Position numbers and translations under genes: made by a program. Of a DNA stretch of 64,000 nucleotides, positions 40,458-48,360 are shown piece by piece (within the stretch, counting starts at the first letter, position 1; the number at the start of each line of letters is the position of its first letter). The DNA is taken from positions 19,347 through 83,346 of the forward strand of contig NZ_JAKPBU010000010.1 in the NCBI RefSeq assembly GCF_022662495.1. The letters are read 5' to 3'. Source of the stretch: Lysobacter sp. M2-1. Lineage in GTDB: Bacteria > Pseudomonadota > Gammaproteobacteria > Xanthomonadales > Xanthomonadaceae. The notes beneath the pieces were generated by a model. The model was not told where the DNA came from, made no database searches, and saw only the letters and a program-made list of their open reading frames with translations.

Positions 40458-41795
40458 CTAGGCCGTTTGCTCCGGCACAACCTCACCGTACAGATCGTGC
40501 TCGTCGCTGCCCATGATCTCCACATCGGCGAAATCGCCAGGCTGCAGCCCGGCCTCGAGCCCGTTCTGCACCTGCACCAGGCCGTCGATCTCCGGCGCGT
40601 CGGCCATCGACCGGGCGATGGCGAGCTCGCCGTCTATGGCATCGACGATGCAGCGCTGCACGCTGCCGACCTTGGCTTCCAGCCGGGCGGATGAAATCTG
40701 CTCCTGCCGTTGCATGAAGCGCGCCAGTCGTTCCTGTTTCACTGCTTCGTCGACAGGATCGGGCAGCGCGTTCGCCGCTGCGCCCTGCACCGGCGAATAG
40801 GCAAACGCGCCGACGCGATCGAGCTGCGCCTGGTCGAGGAAATCCAGCAGTTCCTCGAACTCGGTTTCGGTCTCGCCCGGGAAGCCGACGATGAAGGTGC
40901 TGCGGATCGTCAGCTCCGGACAGATCGCGCGCCAGCGCTGGATCCGCTCCAGGGTCTTGTCCACCGCGCCGGGCCGCTTCATCAGTTTCAGCACGCGCGG
41001 GCTGGCGTGCTGGAACGGGATGTCCAGGTACGGAAGGATCTTCCCTTCGGCCATCAGCGGGATCACGCTGTCGACGTGCGGATACGGGTAGACGTAATGC
41101 AGCCGCGTCCACACCCCGAGTTCGCCCAGGCCTTCGCACAGCGCCTGCATCCGGGCCTGGTACGGCCGGCCATGCCATTCACGCTCTGCATACTTCAGGT
41201 CGACGCCGTAGGCCGACGTGTCCTGCGAGACCACCAGCAGCTCCCTGACCCCGCCGCGCACCAGCTTTTCGGCTTCGCGCAGCACCTTGTCGACCGGGCG
41301 CGAGACCAGGTCGCCGCGCATCGACGGGATGATGCAGAAGCTGCAGCGGTGGTTGCAGCCTTCGGAGATCTTCAGGTAGGCGTAATGCTTCGGGGTGAGC
41401 TTGAGACCGTAGTCCGGGACCAGATCGACGAACGGATCGTGCCTGGGCGGTAATGCGGTGTGCACCGCCTCCATCACACTGGCGTAGTCCTGCGGGCCGC
41501 TGATCGACAGCACGTCCGGATAGGCTTCGCGGATCACTTCGCTGCGCTTGCCCAGGCAGCCGGTGACGATGACCCTGCCGTTCTCGGCCATGGCCTCGCC
41601 GATCGCGTCCAGGGATTCGGTCACCGCCGAGTCGATGAAGCCGCAGGTATTGACCACCACCACGTCGGCATCGTCGTAGCTCTGCACAAGATCGTAACCT
41701 TCGACCCGCAGCTGGGTGAGGATGCGCTCGGAGTCGACCAGAGCCTTGGGGCAGCCGAGGCTGACGAAACCGACTTTTGGATTGGCGAGCGACAT
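40458..41795 (-). CDS. rimO: Ribosomal protein S12 methylthiotransferase
   Basis: Radical-SAM enzyme that adds a methylthio group to an aspartate of S12. It has 445 residues. The N-terminal cluster ligands are C15, C51 and C80, the radical-SAM motif is C147-x3-C151-x2-C154 (CNHRCSFC), and a C-terminal TRAM domain starts near residue 375. The ATG at 41793-41795 has no Shine-Dalgarno; TATAAT ends six bases before it, so a leaderless message is likely. Confidence 0.95.
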   Translation of the reverse strand: MSLANPKVGFVSLGCPKALVDSERILTQLRVEGYDLVQSYDDADVVVVNTCGFIDSAVTESLDAIGEAMAENGRVIVTGCLGKRSEVIREAYPDVLSISGPQDYASVMEAVHTALPPRHDPFVDLVPDYGLKLTPKHYAYLKISEGCNHRCSFCIIPSMRGDLVSRPVDKVLREAEKLVRGGVRELLVVSQDTSAYGVDLKYAEREWHGRPYQARMQALCEGLGELGVWTRLHYVYPYPHVDSVIPLMAEGKILPYLDIPFQHASPRVLKLMKRPGAVDKTLERIQRWRAICPELTIRSTFIVGFPGETETEFEELLDFLDQAQLDRVGAFAYSPVQGAAANALPDPVDEAVKQERLARFMQRQEQISSARLEAKVGSVQRCIVDAIDGELAIARSMADAPEIDGLVQVQNGLEAGLQPGDFADVEIMGSDEHDLYGEVVPEQTA

Positions 41796-41801
41796 CGGGG
41801 A

Positions 41802-41807
41802 ATTATA
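41802..41807 (-). promoter_or_regulatory. Consensus -10 of a probably leaderless rimO transcript
   Basis: A perfect TATAAT on the minus strand, separated from the rimO ATG by TCCCCG. With normal spacing the transcript would start at or one base before the A of ATG. No good -35 is seen. Confidence 0.6.
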
Positions 41808-41820
41808 GGAGCCACGGCGC

Positions 41821-41826
41821 TAGAAT
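41821..41826 (+). promoter_or_regulatory. -10 box for the dienelactone hydrolase-pxp unit
   Basis: TAGAAT 27 bases before the ATG of the hydrolase gene, with GAAGGA as ribosome site in between. It is back to back with the rimO -10, 13 bases away. It is the only promoter-like site seen ahead of the pxp genes. Confidence 0.45.
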
Positions 41827-41853
41827 CGTCCCGAACCGAACGAAGGACGGCGC

Positions 41854-42522
41854 ATGGGCCGCGATATCGCGATCGAAACCTCGCACGGCCTAGTCGACGG
41901 CTGGCTGGCCGAACCCGACGGCGCGCCGCGCGGCGCGCTGGTGGTGGTGCAGGAGATCTTCGGCGTCAACGAGCACATGCGCAGCGTCACCGAGCGCTTC
42001 GCGGCCAGCGGCTATCGCGCGCTGGCGCCATCGCTGTTCGATCCGGTGCAGGCCGACGTGGAACTGGGTTACGGGGAAGACGGATTCGCACGCGGGCGCG
42101 CGCTGGCGGCCGAGCTCGGATTCGATCGCGCCCTGGCGATCGTCGCCGCGGCCGCCGAGCGCCTGCGCGGTGACGGCCTGAAGGTCGGCGTGGTGGGGTA
42201 TTGCTGGGGCGGCAGCGTGGCCTATCTCGCGAATACGCGCCTGGGCCTGCCGGCGGTGAGCTATTACGGCGCGCGCACCGTGCCGTTCCTGCAGGAACCG
42301 CTGCGGGCACCGATGCTGTTCCACTTCGGCGCGGACGATGCCAGCACGCCGCCGGCCGATGTGGAGGCGCACCGCAGCGCGCACCCGGATGCGGAACTGT
42401 ACGTGTATCCGGGCGCCGGCCATGCCTTCAACCGCGACGTGGATCCCGCCCACTTCCATGCCGAAAGCGCGGACCTTGCATTGAAGCGCACGCTCGCCTT
42501 CTTCGAGGCGCAGCTGTCATGA
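41854..42522 (+). CDS. Dienelactone hydrolase family protein
   Basis: A cytoplasmic alpha/beta hydrolase of 222 residues. The nucleophile is C117 in GYCWGG, with D162 (FHFGADDAS) and H190 (GAGHAFN) completing the triad and E34 in VVQEIFGVN, as in classical dienelactone hydrolases. Many family members act on lactones or esters other than dienelactone. The gene heads the unit with pxpB/pxpC; its stop overlaps the HIT gene start (ATGA). Why a lactone hydrolase stands with pyroglutamate genes is unclear. Confidence 0.87.
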   Translation: MGRDIAIETSHGLVDGWLAEPDGAPRGALVVVQEIFGVNEHMRSVTERFAASGYRALAPSLFDPVQADVELGYGEDGFARGRALAAELGFDRALAIVAAAAERLRGDGLKVGVVGYCWGGSVAYLANTRLGLPAVSYYGARTVPFLQEPLRAPMLFHFGADDASTPPADVEAHRSAHPDAELYVYPGAGHAFNRDVDPAHFHAESADLALKRTLAFFEAQLS

Positions 42523-42929
42523 ATGGCTGGCACCTGCACCCGCAGCTGGCCGACGACACCCATCCGCTGGCGACGCTCGAGCTGTGCGAGCTGCGCCTGA
42601 TGGACGATGCGAACTATCCGTGGCTGGTGCTGGTGCCGCGCGTGGCCGATGCGGTCGAGCTGCTCGATCTGGACACGGCGCAGCGACACCGGCTGAGCGA
42701 CGAGATCGACACGGCTTCACATGCGCTGCGCAGGTCGTTCCGTCCGTACAAGCTCAACGTGGCCGCACTGGGCAACCTGGTGCCGCAACTGCACGTGCAC
42801 GTGATCGCGCGCTTCCGCGAGGATCCCGCCTGGCCCGCACCCGTCTGGGGCCGGGTCGCTGCGCAGCCCTACTCACCCGAGGCGCTGGTCCAGCGCATCG
42901 CCGCGCTGCAGGACGCGCTGCGGGGGTGA
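42519..42929 (+). CDS. HIT-domain protein with a Gln in place of the first triad His
   Basis: A HIT-superfamily protein of 136 residues. The signature reads PQLHVHVIARF, so the usual H-x-H-x-H is Q-x-H-x-H; the later part has WPAPVWG, typical of one proteobacterial HIT branch. The second histidine, normally the nucleophile, is kept. Nucleotide hydrolase or transferase activity is likely but the substrate is unknown. It overlaps the hydrolase stop (ATGA) and the pxpB start (GTGA), so all three are translationally linked. Confidence 0.86.
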   Translation: MNGWHLHPQLADDTHPLATLELCELRLMDDANYPWLVLVPRVADAVELLDLDTAQRHRLSDEIDTASHALRRSFRPYKLNVAALGNLVPQLHVHVIARFREDPAWPAPVWGRVAAQPYSPEALVQRIAALQDALRG

Positions 42930-43648
42930 ACGAGCGGGAGTGGCGCGTCGAACCGCTGGGCGAAGACGCCCTGCTGCTGCGCTTCGAGCAGCGCCTGGAT
43001 CCGGCCATCAACCAGCGCGTCCACGCGCTGGCCGCCGCCATCGAAAGCCGGCGCCCGGCCTGGCTGCGCGAACTGGTGCCCGGCTTCGCCAGCCTGGCGC
43101 TGGGGATCGATCCCAACGCCGTCGCCGCCCCAGACGCACTCCAACATGCGCGGGACTGGCTGCGGCAGGGTGCGTTCGACGCGCACGAAGCGACGGAAGC
43201 CACGCTGCCGCTGTTCGAGGTGCCGGTGTGCTACGGCGGCGAGTACGGACCCGACCTGGAGGCGCTTGCCGCACACGCCGGACTCAGCGCGCACGAGGCG
43301 ATCGCGCGCCACGCGGCAGGCGTTTACCGGGTGGCGATGCTCGGCTTCGCGCCCGGGTTTCCCTATCTGCTTGGCCTGGATCGCGGCCTGGCGATGCCGC
43401 GCCTGGACACTCCGCGCACGCGCGTGGCCGCCGGCAGCGTCGGTATCGGCGGCGCCCAGACCGGGATCTATCCGCGCCAGGGTCCTGGGGGCTGGCGCAT
43501 CATCGGCCGCACGCCACTGACCCTGTTCGATCCGGCGCGCGCGACACCGAACCTGGTCGCGCCCGGCCAACAAGTGCGCTTTGTGCCGATCGATGCGGAC
43601 GAGTTCGCTCGGCTGGCCGCGCCGCGGGCGCGCAGGAGCCGCAGGTGA
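42926..43648 (+). CDS. pxpB: 5-oxoprolinase subunit PxpB
   Basis: With PxpA and PxpC forms the prokaryotic ATP-dependent 5-oxoprolinase that opens pyroglutamate to glutamate. It has 240 residues, family KipI/AHS1. Recognisable blocks are PVCYGGEYGPDLEALA, VYRVAMLGFAPGFPYLLGLD and GSVGIGGAQTGIYPRQGPGGW. The GTG start at 42926 overlaps the HIT stop and the stop overlaps the pxpC GTG. Related KipI proteins in Bacillus inhibit a sporulation kinase, but the pxpA and pxpC neighbours settle the enzyme role. Confidence 0.93.
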   Translation: MNEREWRVEPLGEDALLLRFEQRLDPAINQRVHALAAAIESRRPAWLRELVPGFASLALGIDPNAVAAPDALQHARDWLRQGAFDAHEATEATLPLFEVPVCYGGEYGPDLEALAAHAGLSAHEAIARHAAGVYRVAMLGFAPGFPYLLGLDRGLAMPRLDTPRTRVAAGSVGIGGAQTGIYPRQGPGGWRIIGRTPLTLFDPARATPNLVAPGQQVRFVPIDADEFARLAAPRARRSRR

Positions 43649-44601
43649 ACAGCGTGCATGTGCTCGCGGCGGGCCTGCTGACCACGCTGCAGGATGCCGG
43701 GCGCCCGGGCTGGCGCCATCTGGGCGTGGGCTCGGCAGGCGCGCTGGATGCGTGGTCGCATGCCCTGGCCAACCGGATCGCGGGCAATACCGACGACGCG
43801 GCCACGCTGGAGATCACGCTCAGCGGACCTGTGCTGCGTTTCGACGTGGCCACATGCATCGCGCTGTGCGGCGCACGGATCGATGCGCGAGTGGACGCGC
43901 AGGCCATCCCGATGGCACGTCCGGTCGACCTGCCCGCGGGCACCGTGCTGGAACTGGGCGCATGCCACGAGGGGGCGCGCACCTACCTGGCGGTCGAAGG
44001 GGGATTCGCGGTCCCCGAGATCCTGGGGAGCAAGTCCACCGATCTGCGCGGCGGCTTCGGCGGCATGCGCGGGCGCGCGCTCGCCATGGGCGACGTGCTC
44101 CCGCTGGCATCGCGTGCGACGCGCGCGGTGGCGGCCGTGCATGCCGCATCGTGGTGGATCGAACAGGCGCCGGACGACGATCCGTTCCCGACCATCCGGA
44201 TCCTGCCCGGGGAGGCGCCGGATGTCATCGAAGCGCTCTGCGACGGGCCATGGCGCGTCGACGCCGCCAGCAACCGCCAGGGGCTGCGTCTGCAGGGGCA
44301 CGCGCTGACGCCGGATACCGCGCGCGAGCGGATCAGCGAACCGGTCTTCCCCGGCACCGTGCAGCTGCCGCCCGACGGACGCCCGATCGTGCTGCTGGCC
44401 GACGCCCAGACCCACGGCGGTTATCCGCGCATCGCCCATGCCATCCGCGCAGACTGGCCCAAGCTGGCCCAGCTGCGGCCTGGCGACAGCCTCAGCTTCC
44501 GGAGCTGCACGCCTGCGGCCGCGCGCCGTGCGCTGGAGCTGCAAAGGCAGCGCTTCGCACGGCTGGCGCTGGCCATCGAAGGGCGATCACGCGCATGCTG
44601 A
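43645..44601 (+). CDS. pxpC: 5-oxoprolinase subunit PxpC
   Basis: Biotin-dependent-carboxylase-like (KipA/AHS2) subunit of 5-oxoprolinase, 318 residues. Blocks include GLLTTLQDAGRPGWRHLGVG, AYLAVEGGF-like TYLAVEGGFAVPEILGSKST, RGGFGGMRGRAL and the C-terminal LLADAQTHGGYPRIA. The GTG start overlaps the pxpB stop (GTGA) and has GGAG upstream. The subunit probably joins PxpB as a heterodimer that activates 5-oxoproline. Confidence 0.93.
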   Translation: MNSVHVLAAGLLTTLQDAGRPGWRHLGVGSAGALDAWSHALANRIAGNTDDAATLEITLSGPVLRFDVATCIALCGARIDARVDAQAIPMARPVDLPAGTVLELGACHEGARTYLAVEGGFAVPEILGSKSTDLRGGFGGMRGRALAMGDVLPLASRATRAVAAVHAASWWIEQAPDDDPFPTIRILPGEAPDVIEALCDGPWRVDAASNRQGLRLQGHALTPDTARERISEPVFPGTVQLPPDGRPIVLLADAQTHGGYPRIAHAIRADWPKLAQLRPGDSLSFRSCTPAAARRALELQRQRFARLALAIEGRSRAC

Positions 44602-44661
44602 CATTTGCGGCGCGGCGGGCGATTGCCTAGTCTCGCGGCGCCCTTTCCTTTCTGGTCCCTC

Positions 44662-44829
44662 ATGCGCCAACACCTCGTCACTGCCCTGATCCTGATCGCC
44701 CTGGGGATCCTGTTCCTGGCCCGCAACCTGGGCTGGACCGATCTCGACCCCAGCCGGCTGCTCTCCACGTGGTGGCCGCTGATCCTGATCGCGGTCGGCG
44801 TCTCCCTGTTGTTCCGGCAACGCAAGTAG
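44662..44829 (+). CDS. 55-residue membrane protein inside the pxp operon
   Basis: A tiny protein with two hydrophobic segments: LVTALILIALGILFLARNLGW and LLSTWWPLILIAVGVSLLF, separated by a turn TDLDPSRL. The pattern resembles the LiaI/LiaF-type two-helix membrane motif. The ATG at 44662 follows pxpC by 60 bases and the stop lies six bases before pxpA, so it is part of the operon. It could assist the DUF969/DUF979 pair or be a bystander. Confidence 0.7.
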   Translation: MRQHLVTALILIALGILFLARNLGWTDLDPSRLLSTWWPLILIAVGVSLLFRQRK

Positions 44830-44834
44830 CCGCC

Positions 44835-45593
44835 ATGCCCGCGCGCCGCATCGACTTCAACTGCGACCTGGGCGAGGGCTGCGGCAGCGACGCGGCGATC
44901 ATGCCGTTCATCAGTTCGGCCAGCATCGCCAGCGGTGGGCATGCCGGCGATGCGGCATCGATGCGCACGACGGTGCGGTTGTGCCTGGAGCACGGCGTTG
45001 CGATCGGTGCGCATCCCTCGTTCGAGGATCGCGAGCACTTCGGGCGCCGCGAGCTGCAGCTGCCCTGCGCGCAGATCGCGGCGATGGTCGGCCGGCAGAT
45101 CCAGGCCCTGGCGCAGGTGTGCGGATCGGCCGGTGCCCGGCTGCAGCACGTCAAACCGCACGGTGCGCTGTACAACCTGGCCGCGCGCGACCGTGACGTG
45201 GCCGCCGCGATCGCCGAAGCGGTGCTCGAGTTCGACGGGTCGTTGATCCTGTTCATGCTCTCCGGTTCGCAGGGCGCGGCCGCGGCTGCGGAAACCGGCG
45301 TACGCGTCGCGCATGAGGTCTTCGCCGAACGCCGCTATGAAGCCGATGGCCGGCTCACGCCGCGCAGCGAACCCGATGCGGTGATCGAGGACGTCGACAC
45401 CGCGCTGTCGCAGGTGCGCACGATGCTGCGCGATGGTGTCGTGATCGCACGCACCGGCCAGCGCGTCCCGGTCCGTGCCGACACGCTGTGCCTGCACGGC
45501 GATCGCGCCGACGCCCCGGCCTTTGCGCAGGCGCTGCGGCAGGCGCTGGAAGCCGACGGCATCAGGATCCTGGCCCCGGCCGCCCCGGCATGA
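44835..45593 (+). CDS. pxpA: 5-oxoprolinase subunit PxpA (LamB/YcsF family)
   Basis: Catalytic partner of PxpBC, 252 residues with a polysaccharide-deacetylase-like barrel. Signatures: DFNCDLGEGCGSDAAIMPFISSAS-type start (residues 6 onward), SGGHAGDAASM, GAHPSFEDREHFGRR, and the KPHGALYN block. The histidines and aspartates expected for metal or substrate binding are present. The start ATG is at 44835; the stop overlaps the DUF969 gene (ATGA). Confidence 0.93.
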   Translation: MPARRIDFNCDLGEGCGSDAAIMPFISSASIASGGHAGDAASMRTTVRLCLEHGVAIGAHPSFEDREHFGRRELQLPCAQIAAMVGRQIQALAQVCGSAGARLQHVKPHGALYNLAARDRDVAAAIAEAVLEFDGSLILFMLSGSQGAAAAAETGVRVAHEVFAERRYEADGRLTPRSEPDAVIEDVDTALSQVRTMLRDGVVIARTGQRVPVRADTLCLHGDRADAPAFAQALRQALEADGIRILAPAAPA

Positions 45594-46312
45594 TCGGCGA
45601 GGTGTCGACGTACTGGCCGCTGATCGGCGTGGCGCTGGTCGTGATCGGCTTCGTCCTGCGCATGAACCCGGCGCTGGTGGTGGTCGTCAGCGGCGTGGTC
45701 ACCGCCCTGGTCGCGGGCAAGACGCCGGTGCAGGTGCTGGAACTGCTGGGCGAGGCGTTCACCAAGCAGCGCTACCTGGCGCTGTTCCTGCTCACCCTGC
45801 CGGCCATCGGCCTGCTCGAACGCCACGGCCTGAAAGAGCGCGCGCAAGCGTGGATCGCGAAACTGCGCGGCGTGACCGCCGGCCGCGCCCTGGTCGCCTA
45901 CCTGGCCGGGCGCCAGCTGCTGTCCGCGCTCGGCCTTTACGATCTGGGTGGACACGCGCAGACCGTGCGCCCGCTGATGGCGCCGATGGTGCTGGGCGCA
46001 GCCGAGAACGCGCACGGCGCACTGCCCGAAGCCACCCGCGAAAAGCTGCAGGCGATGACCGCCGCGAGCGAGAACGTGGGCCGGTTCTTCGGCGAGGACG
46101 TGTTCATCGCGTTCGGAGCGGTGCTGCTGATGCAGGGCTTCTTCGCCGAAAACGGGATCGCGCTCGAGCCGTTGCAGATCGCGCTCTGGGGGATTCCCAC
46201 GGCGATTTGCGCGTTCGTGATCCACGCCTCGCGCCTGCTGCGCATGGACGCGCGCCTGGCGCGCGAGATCGAGGCCCTGCGTGCGCGCGCCGCGGCAGGA
46301 TCCGCGCCGTGA
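45590..46312 (+). CDS. DUF969 membrane protein, putative 5-oxoproline permease component
   Basis: An integral membrane protein of 240 residues with about five to six helices. The family block GVALVVIGFVLRMNPALVVVVSGVVTALVAG and later GGHAQTVRPLMAPMVLGAAE are conserved. DUF969 and DUF979 nearly always occur as neighbours and often beside pxp or pcp genes, which is the ground for calling them transporter halves; transport has not been shown from this sequence. It overlaps pxpA (ATGA) and DUF979 (GTGA). Confidence 0.87.
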   Translation: MIGEVSTYWPLIGVALVVIGFVLRMNPALVVVVSGVVTALVAGKTPVQVLELLGEAFTKQRYLALFLLTLPAIGLLERHGLKERAQAWIAKLRGVTAGRALVAYLAGRQLLSALGLYDLGGHAQTVRPLMAPMVLGAAENAHGALPEATREKLQAMTAASENVGRFFGEDVFIAFGAVLLMQGFFAENGIALEPLQIALWGIPTAICAFVIHASRLLRMDARLAREIEALRARAAAGSAP

Positions 46313-47271
46313 TCACCCTGCAGTGGATCTACTGGCTGGCCGGCGGCTATGTGCTTTGCGTCGCGGCGCTGGGACTGCGCGATCGTGGCAATCCGCGCCG
46401 GATCACGACGGCCCTGTTCTGGGGCCTGCTGGGCGCGATGTTCCTGGCCGCGGACCGCCTTCCGGCGGCGGCCGTCGGCGTGGTCGTGCTGGCCCTGGCG
46501 TGTCTGGCCGGCTTCGGCGGACTGGGGCGCGGGCGTTATGCGGAAACGGGCGAAGCCGAAAAACGCGCTGAGGCCGCGCGCCTGGGCAACCGCCTGTTCT
46601 GGCCGGCGCTGCTGATTCCCGGCGTGTGCGTGCTGCTGGCGGTGGTGTTCAAGGACGCCGCGATCGGCGGCGTGCGCCTGCTCGGCAGCGAACAGACCAC
46701 GCTGATCGCGCTGGGCATCGCCTGCGTGGTCGCGGCCATTGCGGCCTGCCGGCTGACACGACAGACGCCGTGGAGCGCGGTCGAGCAGTCGCGGCGCCTG
46801 ATCGATGCGGTGGGCTGGGCGGCGATCCTGCCGCTGCTGCTCGCGACCCTTGGCAGCGTGTTCGCCGCCGCGGGCGTCGGCGAGGCCGTTGCAGGGCTGG
46901 TGCGCGCCGTGATTCCGGTCGAGAACCGGCTGGTCGTGGTGGTGGCCTACGCGTTGGGCATGGCGCTGTTCACCATGGTCATGGGCAACGCGTTCGCCGC
47001 GTTTCCGGTGCTCACCGCCGGCGTCGGGCTGCCGCTGCTGGTGCAGTTGCACGGCGCCGACGCCGCACCGCTGGCCGCGATCGGGATGCTTTCGGGCTAC
47101 TGCGGCACCCTGCTCACGCCGATGGCCGCCAACTTCAACCTGGTGCCGGCGGCGCTGCTGGAACTGAAGGATCCCAATGCGGTGATCCGCCAGCAAGTGG
47201 GCACCGCGCTGCCGCTGCTGGCATGCAACATCGCGCTGATGTACTTCATCGTGTTCCGCCACAGCCTGTAA
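46309..47271 (+). CDS. DUF979 membrane protein, putative 5-oxoproline permease component
   Basis: A membrane protein of 320 residues with about nine helices. The start is GTG at 46309 overlapping the DUF969 stop. Conserved stretches are GMALFTMVMGNAFAAFPVLTAG and GMLSGYCGTLLTPMAANFN, in the second half, reminiscent of ion-transporter superfamily re-entrant loops. The gene ends the tightly overlapped part of the operon; the pcp gene follows after a REP-type palindrome. Confidence 0.87.
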   Translation: MITLQWIYWLAGGYVLCVAALGLRDRGNPRRITTALFWGLLGAMFLAADRLPAAAVGVVVLALACLAGFGGLGRGRYAETGEAEKRAEAARLGNRLFWPALLIPGVCVLLAVVFKDAAIGGVRLLGSEQTTLIALGIACVVAAIAACRLTRQTPWSAVEQSRRLIDAVGWAAILPLLLATLGSVFAAAGVGEAVAGLVRAVIPVENRLVVVVAYALGMALFTMVMGNAFAAFPVLTAGVGLPLLVQLHGADAAPLAAIGMLSGYCGTLLTPMAANFNLVPAALLELKDPNAVIRQQVGTALPLLACNIALMYFIVFRHSL

Positions 47272-47276
47272 GGGCC

Positions 47277-47331
47277 CGCTTCGGCGCGATCTGCGATCTT
47301 CGGCCACTGTCGCGCCGGAGCGGCGCTCCTA
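47277..47331. repeat. REP-type palindrome between DUF979 and pcp
   Basis: Arms CGCTTCGGCGCGA (47277-47289) and TCGCGCCGGAGCG (47310-47322) pair at 12 of 13 positions; the element ends in the usual GCGCTCCTA. That TA starts the -10 box of pcp. It resembles the perfect palindrome at the right window edge. Confidence 0.7.
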
Positions 47332-47335
47332 CAAT
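47330..47335 (+). promoter_or_regulatory. -10 box of a probably leaderless pcp transcript
   Basis: TACAAT ends exactly six bases before the pcp ATG. Its first two bases are the last two of the REP palindrome. There is no Shine-Dalgarno before pcp. Confidence 0.55.
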
Positions 47336-47341
47336 GCAGTC

Positions 47342-47995
47342 ATGCCCGCCTTGAAACCTGTGCCGACGATCCTGCTGACCGGCTTCGCTCCATTCGAGGG
47401 CGCCACCACCAATCCTAGCTGGCAGGCGGTGCGCGCACTGCGCAACCGGCGCATCGCCGGCCATCGGATCGTCGCGCGCGAGCTGCCCACCGAGTTCGGC
47501 GCATCGCTGAAGGTGTTGCGCGCGGCGATACGCGACACCAAACCCAGGCTGGTGCTGTGCGTGGGCCTGGCCACAGGTCGCGAGCGGATCTCGCTGGAAC
47601 GCGTCGCCATCAACGTGGACGATGCGCGCATCCCCGACAACGCCGGCGCGCAGCCGGTGGATGTCGCCGTGGTGGAAGACGGACCGGCGGCCTATTTCGC
47701 AACGCTTCCACTCAAGGCCATGCTGGTGGCGCTGCGCGAAGCAGGGATTCCCGCCGAGGTATCGCAGAGCGCCGGGACCTTCGTCTGCAACCACGTGTTC
47801 TACGGCCTGATGCATGCACTGCGACGGCGCCCCGCGGTTCGGGCCGGCTTCATCCACGTGCCCTATCCTGCCGCGGAAACGTCCGCAGACACGGGCCTCA
47901 CCCTGCAGCGGGTGGCCGAGGCGCTGCGGATCGCGATCTCGACTGCATTGACCACCCGCCACGATCCGCGCGTCGCCGCAGGCGCCGAATACTGA
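47342..47995 (+). CDS. pcp: Pyroglutamyl-peptidase I
   Basis: Cysteine peptidase that removes N-terminal pyroglutamate from peptides. It has 217 residues. The triad is E81 (TGRERISLE), C149 (SAGTFVCNHVFY) and H172 (GFIHVPY). The product, 5-oxoproline, is the substrate of the PxpABC enzyme encoded upstream, so this gene closes the pathway. The ATG at 47342 lies six bases after a TACAAT box, with no ribosome site. Confidence 0.94.
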   Translation: MPALKPVPTILLTGFAPFEGATTNPSWQAVRALRNRRIAGHRIVARELPTEFGASLKVLRAAIRDTKPRLVLCVGLATGRERISLERVAINVDDARIPDNAGAQPVDVAVVEDGPAAYFATLPLKAMLVALREAGIPAEVSQSAGTFVCNHVFYGLMHALRRRPAVRAGFIHVPYPAAETSADTGLTLQRVAEALRIAISTALTTRHDPRVAAGAEY

Positions 47996-48011
47996 CCCGT
48001 CTGGAGCACGC

Positions 48012-48311
48012 ATGAAAATATTCCCGACCCTCGCCTTGTCCGTCGCGCTGCTGGCCTGCACGCTGCCCGCGCAAGCGGCGCTGTTCGGCAAGTCACCCGA
48101 GCGCGCCGCCGAGCAGGCGGTCAGCGAGAACGCGCCCGCGACCACGATCTGGGTCGACGCCAGTTGGGGGTTTCGCAACCAGGGCGCGGCCAACGACCTG
48201 ACCCGGGCCCACACGGCCTTCGCCGCGCGCGGCTACAAGGTGGTCAGCGTGGAGCCGTACATCGAAAACGGCGACCTGCAGGGGTTCTTCGTCACTTACC
48301 AAAAGCCGTGA
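48012..48311 (+). CDS. Small exported protein of unknown function
   Basis: A protein of 99 residues. The signal peptide is MKIFPTLALSVALLACTLPAQAA, cleaved after AQA or, less likely, lipidated at C16 (LLAC). The mature part has WVDASWGFRNQGAANDLTRAHTAFAARGYKVVSVEPYIENGDLQGFFVTY, a short alpha/beta unit. It starts 17 bases after pcp with TGGAG as ribosome site, so it is likely co-transcribed. No family recognised. Confidence 0.75.
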   Translation: MKIFPTLALSVALLACTLPAQAALFGKSPERAAEQAVSENAPATTIWVDASWGFRNQGAANDLTRAHTAFAARGYKVVSVEPYIENGDLQGFFVTYQKP

Positions 48312-48360
48312 CCGCCAGCGCCGGTCCGATGCGCGGCGCGGCGGCGCTGTCAGGACGGGC

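Noticed and set aside
48316..48349. Stem CAGCGCCG/CGGCGCTG between the small exported-protein gene and dcd as a bidirectional terminator
   Set aside because: The loop of 18 GC-rich bases and the lack of flanking T or A runs make it no better than expected in sequence of this composition.
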